From assembly GCA_036872755.1 (NCBI GenBank), contig JAVHNS010000012.1, positions 434,001 through 498,000 on the forward strand: DNA of 64,000 nt, written 5' to 3'. The notes beneath the pieces are model-generated. The model had not been told where the DNA came from. It worked only from the letters and a program-made list of their open reading frames with translations, and ran no database searches. Shown piece by piece: positions 36,569-45,921 of the stretch. This DNA comes from Orbilia blumenaviensis. Taxonomy: Eukaryota; Ascomycota; Orbiliomycetes; Orbiliales; Orbiliaceae. How positions within the stretch are numbered: position 1 is the stretch's first letter; every line of letters starts with the position of its first letter. The position numbers and the translations under genes are program-made.

Positions 36569-37386
36569 TTACTAGGATAGCCGCCGGCGCTTATGAGTAA
36601 CAGAGCTAAGAAAATGCCCGCGAGCAATTGCCATTCGATCTGTGGCTCGCATACACCGTCGTAGTCATTCATAACTCTAAAGGCTTTGTGTTACCGAATG
36701 GTCGGTTCAAACGCATGTGAGAGCATGGAATTCTACAGAGCCGCTGGTACTGGGTCCATTCCTTGGACTGCGCTCCGCCAATGCCATGAATTTATGGGTT
36801 TAACTATAGCTCCTTAGTATATATGGCGCCGAAGCTAGCTAGCTAGCACCTTCTGCACTAAGACAAAATGTTTCTCATCCGCTATTGCAATTGATCAATT
36901 GATCGACTAACATACCTTAGCCAGCCATGACTAAGCCGCGTTGCTTACAAAAGGGAACGGGCAGCATCGGATCGTAGCCCAGGGCAGGCGCGCGAAGGAG
37001 CTCAAGCTCTAGACGGAAACCAAACGGCGAATGCGATGTCGGCCAGGTCCGCCGTTTTATATATTCTGAGACTAGTGCCGGAAAATTACCAGCGTTCGTT
37101 CCAGACCATTAAATGGGTTCCAGTCCCCCGCTGACCGATTCCATGGTTTTTCTGTGTGTGTGTCCCCAAGTTCGATCGGAACCAGCCATTTCCCAGAAAC
37201 TCTCAAGCCTTTCGGGCACCATCCGACCGTTTATCGTTGAGTCCAGAGCTTGCCGTTGCTGACCCTCTCGTGTTCCGACCGTCCCACCAACCCCCATCAG
37301 GATTTACTGCCAATTCCTAGGACTTTTGCGGGGAAGAAAAAGAAGAGGATCTAAAGCAAAAAGAGAACCAAGAGCAGCTGGGGTCC

Positions 37387-39250
37387 ATGTGCATGCTAGC
37401 GGCCGCCCGAGGAACAGGTAGTAGGCTTGTGAAGAGCAGCAGGATCGAGGTTAGATCTCTGCAAGCTTATCGGATGGACGCAGACGGCCGGCAGCAGCTG
37501 CTTCGGTTGACCTCATCTGCAACACTTTCCACCAGAGCTGGTGCCACTGCTAGCACCGCTGCCCCACGCCGCCCCTCCATAACTCCTACAACTATCCCGA
37601 TCTCATATAATAGCTCTGCATCCGCCAGGCTTTCTCAGTTGAACAATCATATCCCTACAGCTGCTTTGAGATATTCTACTTCGTCTTCGACTTCTGTTTC
37701 TTCTAATTCTAACAACAAAATGAGCGCACAAGCGGAACATCCTACCGTCCTGATCCCCGGACCGATTGAGTTCGACGATGCGGTACGTATCTTTCCTCCA
37801 AATCCCATGATACATCTATACACACATGTATATATTTCTTGATATATAAAAATAATTTAGCCAAGTAAAAATGATATAAAAGGAATATATATACTAAACA
37901 ATGGATATCTAACAGGTCCTCCAAGCAATGTCCACACCGAGTGAATCCCACGTCGGCATGCCCTTCGTCAACGTCTTCGGCGACAGCCTCGCCCAGCTCC
38001 GCCAACTCTTCATCACAACCTCTCCAGACTCTCAACCGCTAATCCTCAGCGGCTCAGGAACTCTCGGCTGGGACGTCGTAGCTTCCAACATCATCGAACC
38101 AGGCGATGAAGTCCTAGTCCTTCACACCGGATACTTCGGGGATTCGTTTTCAGACTGTTTAGCCACCTACGGTGCTATCCCCACACAGCTTGGAGCACCG
38201 ATCGGATCCAGACCCAGTCCCGAGGAGATTGAAAATGCGTTGAAGGGGAAGAAGTATAAGGCTGTTACTATTACTCATACGGATACTTCCACTGGTGTTT
38301 TGTCGGATCCTAAGGAGGTCGCGGAGGTGGTTAGGAGGGCCAGTCCTGGGACTTTGGTGGTTGTGGATGGCGTTTGTAGTGTTGGGTGTGAGGAGATTAG
38401 GTTTGATGAGTGGGGCCTGGATGTGGTTTTGACGGCTAGTCAGAAGGCAGTTGGCGTGCCTGCTGGATTGTCGAGTATGTCTTTCATCCTACTGGTTTTT
38501 CCGAATGACTTCATTAGGGGGGTAATTGACTGACGGGTGTGTGTAGTTATGATGTTGAGCGGACGGGCTATTGAGGCCTATAAGAGCAGGAAGGTGCCAC
38601 CGGGGAGTTACTTTGCCAGCTTGAAGAACTGGTTGCCGAGTATGTCCCTTTTTCTTCTTCTTTCTCCTCTCCAAATCCTCATACTATAATGGTAGCGATA
38701 CTAATAGGAACAAAAAAAAACAGTAATGCAGAACTACGAAGCCAAAAAGCCATCCTACTTCGCAACTCCATCTCCACAGCTAGTCCGCGCCCTAAACACC
38801 TCCCTAACCCAGATTCTATCCGTCCCACTCTCCCAGCGCTTCGAAGAACACAAAGCAGCATCGAAGAAGATCAAGGATGCAGTTACAAGTTTTGGATTAA
38901 AACAGCTGGCTAGCGAGGAGAGGTTCCAAGCTAATGGTATGACAGCTGTTTGGCTGCCTGAGGGTATCACACCGGCAGATATCCTGCCGCATACAGCGAA
39001 GGAAGGGGTTGTGTTTGCTGGTGGGCTGCATAAGCAGTGTGCGACGAAGTATATCAGGATTGGAAGTATGGGTGTTTCGGTGGTGAGTTCATCTTCCTTA
39101 CTCGCTTTTATATCTCTTTTTTTCTTTTCTTATAATTGTGGATGCTGATTTTTATGGGTGTTATAGACCAAGCCGGAATTGGGACACATTGACAAGGCGA
39201 TTGATGCTTTGAAGACGGGGCTGGTGGCTGCGGGGTATCAGCTGCCGTGA
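37387..39250 (+). CDS. AGX1: Alanine-glyoxylate aminotransferase (class V)
   Basis: A pyridoxal-phosphate enzyme that makes glycine from glyoxylate and alanine. Exons 37387-37782, 37916-38474, 38547-38639, 38724-39082 and 39167-39250 give 496 residues, all phases matching. Core sequence includes TVLIPGPIEF, GSGTLGWDVVASN, VVVDGVCSVGCEEI and TASQKAVGVPAG, whose Lys (about residue 309) should form the Schiff base. An internal ATG at 37720 would start a 385-residue protein, the usual length of yeast Agx1. The 111-residue extension before it begins MCMLAAARGTGSRLVK and is rich in R, S, T and A with few acidic residues, as in a mitochondrial presequence. Both starts may be used. The extension's upstream boundary is less certain than the core. 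Confidence 0.93.
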
Positions 39251-39721
39251 ATTTAGCGTGGTTCTTAGTTAGCTAGTAGATTGCTTGATGCCTTTCTTCA
39301 TTTTTTTATATGAAGGCATTTAGATTGGACGGGATCTTTGTACGATATACCATTACCGTTTTAGATGGCCGTTTAGACTAGAGAGGTTTGAATACATCTT
39401 AGTCGTTACTATCTACGATCTTTCTTTTTTTCTTTTCTCTTTTTGGTTCTTACGGGTGGGTGTAGTGGGGATGGGAACGGCAGATGTATCGCGTGAAACT
39501 ACCGTCTGGACTTGATTTATTTATCAAAACATCGGACATCGCTTTATCAACTGCTACTGGTAAGAATAACATAGTGAATTCGTTAAAAAGGTACACACGA
39601 GGAAACGCCATTCTCCGCCGAGGAAAAAAAGATACGCCAAATACCAACCTCACCTGCCACCCTACTAACAGAAACCCGAAGACCAACCCAACCCATAGGA
39701 GAAAAAAGGGTTGGTCGAAGG
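39251..39721. other. Convergent intergenic, AGX1 and LST8
   Basis: Two facing 3' regions; a T-rich stretch near 39421 but no gene. Confidence 0.5.
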
Positions 39722-40870
39722 CTACCTCTCACTATAGTCATTCAACGCCACACAAACCGCCCCACGATGGTGCCCATTATACTGCCTGATAATACTCTGC
39801 GTCGAAAGCTCCCACAATCTCGCAAAGTGATCACTACAAGCGGTAACCAAATACGCGCTATCCGCGCTAAACGCACAATCCCAAACCCACCGTTGATGGC
39901 CGTGAAGTGTTGTTTCGAGTGAGAACTGTTGGGGGTCGACGCACCATATTTTGGCGGTGTGGTCGGCGGAACAGGTTGCTAGGTGTCTGACGTCCGGGGA
40001 GAGGAGGACGCGGGTGATGTATTTTGTGTGAGCTTGGAATTTGGTGACGGGGACGAGGGAGGTTAGGTCGCGGTTTTGGATCATGCGCCAGACGTAGCAG
40101 TTTCCCTAGGGAGTTGATTTCGTTAGTGTGTGGTCCTTCACTTAATATAGAGATAAAAGGGGAACCGTACTGTATTGTTTCCCGCGACGAGCATACTGCC
40201 GTCGGTTGCAACAGTCACACTCCTGACAGGAACATCGTCCTCAGGAATCAACTGATGTGTACACTTATTCTCTCCTAGATCCCAAATCCTCACATTGCCA
40301 GCCTGATCACAACTAATCAACTCCCCCTGATTCGGATGAATAACAACATCATTAACCGGACTTCCATGGTTGTAATTCCTCTGAACAGTTCCAGTTCTAG
40401 TATCCCAGATCTTTACAGTTCCGTCTTCAGACGACGTGACCATCCATTTTCCTTCGCAGTGGAATCCTACGCCCGTGACGTTGTTGGTGTGTCCTTCGAA
40501 GGAGAGGACGGGGGCGGGGTTTGTGGATTTGATGTCGTAGAGTTTGACGTTTACGTGGCCAGCGGCGGCGAGGAAGCGTTTGTCGGGGGAGATGCAGAGG
40601 CGGTTGACCTGGCTGTCCGCATGCTGGATTGTGCGGGAGCAGATGCCGGAGAGGGCTTCCCAGAATCTGGTTGTAACGAGGTATCATATGTTAGCAGTCT
40701 GTAGTCTTTTTTTGACATTCGATTGAACATTGAAGTTGATGAGAGGTATAGCTAGCTAGCTAGCAGCAGTAGCTACTTATATTCCGAAAGTACTGGTGAT
40801 AATGGAAGGGGTCAGGAGATGCCTACCTGATGGTGTGGTCGTAACCAGCAGTACACATTATAACGCTCAT
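39722..40870 (-). CDS. LST8: TOR complex WD40 subunit Lst8
   Basis: Lst8 (mLST8, S. pombe Wat1/Pop3) is a seven-bladed WD40 propeller that binds the TOR kinase domain in TORC1 and TORC2. Minus-strand exons 40870-40827, 40666-40171 and 40105-39722 give 307 residues, near the usual length. The first exon encodes [10 protein letters not shown] and splices into FWEALSGIC, the conserved start of blade 1. Later repeats include [41 protein letters not shown] joined to [20 protein letters not shown] and [15 protein letters not shown], with the C-terminal [18 protein letters not shown] typical of Lst8. It is divergent from the SNARE gene, with 453 bp between start codons. Confidence 0.95.
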
Positions 40871-41323
40871 CCTGGCGGGTTTGAAGTTGGAAGCTCACAA
40901 GCTGAAGCTTCCTTTCCCCCTTCTTCTGCTTCTTGTTCTTCTCCCTGCCTACTAGTCGATACCTATTGTACCTGGTGAAGAAGCCCTGGGATGTTATCGA
41001 TCCCGGCAGTATCGCGATGGCCCGATTTCGATCCCTGGGTTGGAGTTGTTTGAAGCTTTGAAGGTCGGGTCGCGCAGAAGAGAGGCAAGGAATATTAATG
41101 GGGCCAGCCGATGCCAAGACTCAGGCGCATGACATCGCCTCCAACCGACATCATCCAAGTCAGGACCGGACCTCCTTCTCATTCTCTCTCTCTCGTCATC
41201 TATCCGTCTCTCCTCTCTCTCTCTCGACTTCAACCTTCAACCTCACCACCACGGCTAATATCACAATACTATCGCCTCGACTGCTATTCTAGAATCGCTA
41301 GAGTTAAAAAAAATAAAAAAAGG
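40871..41323. promoter_or_regulatory. Shared divergent promoter, LST8 and Pep12-like SNARE
   Basis: 453 bp between two outward-facing start codons. The SNARE side carries a CT-rich tract (CTCTCTCTC near 41185-41225) and a short A-rich stretch before the ATG, typical of fungal core promoters. No specific factor site is identified. Confidence 0.6.
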
Positions 41324-42251
41324 ATGTCGTTCGCCCGTCTTTCCACGCTGGAGTCCCAGCCTACTACCGACCGATCAACCGGCTACTCCGACGACCCCGA
41401 ATTCCAGCGCCTGACCCAATCCCTCTCCTCCCGCCTCTTCAACCTAACCTCCAACATCACAAAGGCGAACCATATTCTTTCTCTTCTCGGTACGAAGAAG
41501 GATTCGCAGGAGACTCGCGACCGTTTACAGAAGATTCTGTCTGAGACTCGAGATGGGTTCAAACAGATCGGTGAGGGGGTTAAGAAGGTTCAGTTGTGGG
41601 AGAATGTTAGCGTACGTCACCCCCCCTTCAACATCTTTGATATCTATGATTCCCAACAAACAAAATGGCATTATATACTAATAGCGATCTGTAATGTTAA
41701 AAAATATATAGCCCCAACAACGGTTCATCCAAGAAAAGCTATCAAGAGAATTCACCGCCGCCCTTCCGGACTTCCAAGCCGTCCAGAAGCTCTCACTGGA
41801 AAAGCAGCGACAGTACGTCATCCAAGCTCGTTCGGCTCTCGACACAATCACCCACCAAGATGACTCCCACCCACCATCCCCCGGCGGCGACGGTGAAACT
41901 ATGCCATTGGTACTCCAGCAAACCGCCCAATTACAATTAGCATCCCAATCCGACGTCGACTTCCAAGAATCAATGATCCAAGAGCGTGAAGAAGAGATCA
42001 GGGATATCGAAGAGGGTATTACGCAGCTTAATGAGATTTTTAGAGATTTGGGAACTATGGTTAATGAGCAGGGGCATATGGTTGAGAGGGTTTGGACGAA
42101 TATTGATAACACAAGGACGGATACCAGAGCCGCGAGCAGGGAGCTTACGACGGCGGCGAGGAGTCAGAAGGCGGCGAGGAATAGGGCTTGTTGTTTGCTG
42201 TTGATCTTGGCGGTGGTGCTGTTGGTTGTTTTGCTGGCGGTTTTGACTTAA
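41324..42251 (+). CDS. PEP12: Endosomal/vacuolar Qa-SNARE, syntaxin Pep12-like
   Basis: Exons 41324-41611 and 41712-42251 give 275 residues. An N-terminal Habc-type helical region is followed by the linker KLSREFTAALPDFQAVQK, characteristic of the Pep12/Vam3/syntaxin-7 branch. The SNARE helix contains EEEIRDIEEGITQLNEIFRD and then GTMVNEQGHMV, whose Gln is the zero-layer residue of a Qa-SNARE. A C-terminal hydrophobic anchor (CCLLLILAVVLLVVLLAVL) ends the protein. It should drive fusion at late endosomes and/or the vacuole. Pep12 versus Vam3 cannot be settled here; filamentous fungi often have one protein for both. The ATG at 41324 is chosen because it opens the conserved region. Confidence 0.9.
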
Positions 42252-42905
42252 GTGCTGGCATGCATGCACTTGAGTAGGTAGAAGGGTTATATTAATCTTG
42301 TGCACCAGCCTCTACGAGGTGGCCCAGGATGGATTGGGTCCTCGTTTTTGTTGTGCCTGTCTACGGACTGTATATCGTTTGGATATACCCCCCCTTGGGA
42401 AGAGTAGAGAGTGTCTCTGTGTCTGTGTCTTATACATCTTTTTTTTGCATTCTGATTGATACCTACTTTGTTTTCTTTCTGTCTTTTGCTTCGCTCGCTG
42501 GGGTTTCTGTCTTTTTTTCTCGATACAAGGAGATAATTGGGAGGTGTCAGCGTCTATAATTATCCTTTTTTTTTGGTCGGGTTTTTTGGTCATCGCTGGC
42601 GCCCATTTTTTTCCTCCATGCCTATACCATCCCTTTTCTTTATTTTTACTGTATGTATATGCCATACACTTTTTTTTCTTCCCCGTATCCAACTATACAA
42701 TATTCGATAAACTGTTATTCTATAGTCGAAGTTAGGTTGTAAGGTGTAGAAGAGGGATGACCGGGTATATTGTAGTTCATTAGACGGGTGCAAGTCAATC
42801 TAAAACTTTTTTGGACAAATTACGGATTTATGTACATGTACAGGTCGTGAGTCGTATAAATGTCGTCCAGCGCGGGGGAGGGGGGTTATGATAATAATCA
42901 AGCGT
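42252..42905. other. Convergent intergenic, SNARE gene and NAA10
   Basis: T-rich 3' regions from both sides; no gene seen. Confidence 0.5.
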
Positions 42906-43708
42906 CTACGACGCCGCCTTGGGCTGCTCGACCTTCTCAACGAGGTCGCTGACACCTAATGCCCTCCCGATCTTAACCTTCCTCATAACCTCCTTAGGTT
43001 TCTTATCCTCCTGCCCTTCATCACCGACCGGATCACCCTCATCTTCGTTGCCCTCACCCTCTGCATCAGCCTTCTCGTCCTTTTTGAGTAGATCGTCTTC
43101 CTTCTTGACGGCGTCCCAGATGAACCCTAGGTCTTGTTTCATGGAATAGGCGTCTTCGCCGTCGGCGTAGTATTTGGATTCTACTTTTTCGACTTCGAAT
43201 TGCAGGGTGTCTTTGTAGAGCCTTAGCGCGGCTTTGTTGGAGACGCGGACGTGGAGGGAGACGTATTTTGCGCCGAAGGTTTCGACCATTGCCTTTTCTG
43301 TTTTATATCATCATCATCGTTAGGGATCTACTAAAGTAAAGAGAGAGTATGTGTGTATGTATAGGTCAGGTCAGTTGTAAGGGAGGAGAACATACGACTC
43401 TGCCGCATCAACTTCTCAGCTAACCCCAGCCTTCTATGAGTCCTCATAACCGATAGAGAGGTGATATGTCCGTGAGGAATACCATCCACGGGCTCCTCCT
43501 CCATCTTCGCCAGCACATATCCGACTATTTTGGGAGGGTCGTGAGGCGATTTGGGAGGTTTGGAGAGGTCTATGGCGACGTATGAGAGTTGTGGCCAGGT
43601 TAGGGCGTGGTAGAGGTAGTATTTTGCAAAGTAGTTTTCTGGGAGGTTTGTGATGTTGCAGGTTTGGACGTGGGGGATGTGGGAGGGGTGGAGCATTACG
43701 ATGTCCAT
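42906..43708 (-). CDS. ARD1: N-alpha-acetyltransferase NatA catalytic subunit Ard1/Naa10
   Basis: Catalytic GNAT subunit of NatA, which acetylates N-termini of nascent proteins at the ribosome with Naa15. Minus-strand exons 43708-43396 and 43297-42906 give 234 residues. The sequence shows [41 protein letters not shown] and [20 protein letters not shown], with R-x-x-G-x-A for acetyl-CoA binding. Across the intron follow [19 protein letters not shown] and KAALRLY. The C-terminal tail is Glu/Asp/Lys-rich, as in many Naa10 proteins. The intron has a clean GTATGT donor and CAG acceptor. Confidence 0.96.
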
Positions 43709-44338
43709 TTTGGAGGGTTTTTTTTTGTTTTTGAAAGCTGAGGCTAGATGATTGTATATATATTATGGGATGGGATGGGATGGGTCTGGTGGAGTTGGTG
43801 GTGGTGATGAAGCTGGGGGGGGGTTGGAGGTGGGAATGGTGGGGGATCTAGCTCAGTGGTGGAGAGTCGTGAAATTGCTGGATTGGGAAAAAACGTGGGT
43901 TTTATCTTAGCGCTGGGCGACGCGGGTAAATACTAAGCACTCAGTAGCTAGGTCAGTTTCGTTCGTTAGATTTAGTATAGTGTCGACAGTGCACTTGTGT
44001 TGTAAGTACCACATAATACATGTAGTGTATATATCGATCCTTATATTGCCTAGGTATGTACTAGATACCCTGGTCTCGTATAAAGCAACTATCTAGATCT
44101 ACGTAGGCACCAAGCAGTTATAGACATCACGATAGCTGTTCTATTCGGTCTATCTACAAAAAAAAAAAAAAAAAAAAAAAAAAAACGAGACGAGAACGAA
44201 ACGAAACAGAACAAAAACAAAAACGAAACAAAACGGAAGCAAAACCAAAAAAAAAAAAAAAAAAAAAAAAAAGCGTGACTGGTACCCAACCGGGAATGTC
44301 CTCCGGCGATGGGATTTTCCTTTCCTCGGCACATATCT
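43709..44338. other. Intergenic with G-rich and A-rich tracts
   Basis: NAA10 promoter side plus the 3' side of the next minus-strand gene. A stretch near 43852 (TAGCTCAGTGGTGG) resembles a tRNA A box, but no B box or cloverleaf follows. Confidence 0.5.
44156..44275. repeat. 120-base A-rich tract with no T
   Basis: Two long A runs flank a centre made of A, C and G only (units like AACGA and AAACA). Not one T occurs over 120 bases on the plus strand. Such one-sided composition can form unusual structure or mark the 3' side of the neighbouring minus-strand gene as a T-rich tract. Confidence 0.9.
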
Positions 44339-45232
44339 TCAGCAGCGGAAGTGGGCTGCGCCAGCGGTGACATTGCGCCCTGTCTCGTTAAATAACGGAA
44401 CAGGAGGCAGAAACACCCGCCTCGCAAGCGCAACCTCCCTGCGAGAAAGCGGCCTCACTGGCTCCTCCTCCTCTCCCACACTCTCCACCACTTCCCATCC
44501 CGCTGGGAGCTGTTCGATTGGGGGTGGTACGCGCGGACCCCTTTGAGCGATTCCCGACCAAACTTTCCGAACCAGTTCGGCATCCGGGGCCAGGAACCGC
44601 GAGGTATCCCAGACCCGGTCGCCAGAACCGACCGGAAAGTGGAAGCTCCTGCACCTCATTGGGGCCTTCGTGGTCTTCTGGGTGTCTATCCCAAACACTC
44701 TACCGATCCATGATCGGCTGGAGGAAGGCGGGACATACGGCATGTCCTCCGCCAGGCTATATTTTCACGAAATAAATGACCTACTGTTAGCTATCTGTAT
44801 CTTCTATCTTCGATATGATATATTGATAGAAGAAATTTAAAATAAAACAGAACAGAATAGAATAGCTAATATAATATCCTAATCCTGTCTCCTCTGATCA
44901 CGATCTGCTCCGAGGGATAGAATATATATAGTGTACAAAAATATAAAATACATAAAGCTATAACTACCAAAAAATAGGATCTAGAAGGAGTATCTGATAG
45001 ATTAGAATGAATGGATGGCTTACAGTTTGCTTGGCCTCCTAATCTTCTCCTGCTTCATCTCCTTCAACCTCTTGTACACATTAAATATATCGCCCATCTC
45101 GGGCTTACTCCCCTTGGTCTTCGCCTCCTTGACCCGGGCCACCTCCTTCCTCCTGGCCCCCTTCATCCCACCCCTGCTCTCCGTCCCCGCCTTCGCTCTC
45201 TGCAAAACCTTGTTTGCAGATTTCTGGGCCAT
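44339..45232 (-). CDS. Unknown two-exon protein, basic N-terminus
   Basis: I join two minus-strand frames into one gene: exon 45232-45024 and exon 44756-44339, 208 residues. The first ends with a GTAAGC donor after a split Leu codon, and the second begins after an ATATAG acceptor in the matching phase. The N-terminal 70 residues are highly basic (MAQKSANKVLQRAKAG, then FNVYKRLKEMKQEK). The second part contains LAEDMPYVPPSSSRSWIG and LPAGWEVVESVGEEEE, is GC-rich in codon use and has no membrane segment. Family not recognised; the basic start could be mitochondrial, nuclear or ribosome-associated. Alternatively each exon is its own small gene. A pyrimidine-rich stretch lies just upstream of the start. 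Confidence 0.55.
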
Positions 45233-45921
45233 CGTATCTCGTATGTATGTAAAAAGGTTTTTTTGTGTGTATGTGAGGGTATGCGCTGGTAGGTAACTCA
45301 GAGTCTTGGACTGCTTCGTTGAAGAAGAAGAGAAGAAAAGAAGAGGAAGAAAGAAAGAAGAAAGAAGAAAGGAAGATGGAGAAAGATAGCAGATGAAGTC
45401 CTTTAAATATGTCAGCGCATGTCAACTGGGGGAATTATTACGTTGCTGCCATTGTAGCTGAGCACGCATCAATGAATGGAATGTGTTGTGGCGGCCATTT
45501 TTTGTGTTGTTTTTGTTGTTGTTGTCTCTATTGGTCATGTGACCAAGGAGACAAGTCATGTGACATAACTGTCCTATTGACAATCTTGATAATCACGTGA
45601 TTATCATAAACGCCACTATGATAACATAGCCGCCGTTAATTCAAACAAACATTCCATTTTGGGAAGGTAGACGCCACTTCTGTCACGTGTGTTGCTGTGT
45701 TGCTTCCCGTGTTACTATCGCTTCCATTGCCCATTCCTTCTTCCATCTTGTCTTTCCCTCATCCTCCACACGCGCCGCCATCTTAATCACCTTCAACCTC
45801 CCACCTTTACTACATCTCCCACCTTCAATTCTTCAATCCTCCAAACCTTCACCTTTCCATCTTCCGATCCCCCCACTTCACGCTTCTCCCATCCGATCAC
45901 CAGAGTTTCCAATCGCCAAAG
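45233..45921. promoter_or_regulatory. Divergent promoter region
   Basis: 689 bp between two outward-facing start codons. On the minus side there is a long TTC/TTTC tract (45316-45380 on the plus strand reads as GAA/GAAA). On the plus side the leader from about 45740 is CT-rich. The E-box cluster is described separately. Confidence 0.65.
45536..45689. promoter_or_regulatory. Cluster of four CBF1/CDEI-type E-boxes with a 20-bp palindrome
   Basis: Four matches to RTCACRTG, the site of the Cbf1-type bHLH factor: GTCACATG on the minus strand at 45536-45543 and 45557-45564, ATCACGTG inside 45587-45606, and GTCACGTG at 45682-45689. The third site is the centre of a perfect 20-bp palindrome, TGATAATCACGTGATTATCA. 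Clustering in a divergent promoter supports function; which gene is controlled is unknown. Confidence 0.7.

Larger units (their letters stand above)
34726..37386. other. AT-rich intergenic region with relics
   Basis: About 2.7 kb, visibly richer in A and T than its neighbours between roughly 34.9 and 36.9 kb, with many TATA and CTAG words. It holds a GAAC microsatellite, a short inverted repeat and two adjacent minus-strand frames listed separately. Promoters of VPS29 and AGX1 should lie at its ends. Confidence 0.5.

Noticed and set aside
43845..43920. tRNA-like segment with TAGCTCAGTGG
   Set aside because: Resembles an A box, but no T-arm (B box) or acceptor-stem pairing could be found downstream.
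44089..44433. Minus-strand Phe-rich frame of 114 residues
   Set aside because: Translation of the long A/T homopolymer tract; not a real membrane protein.
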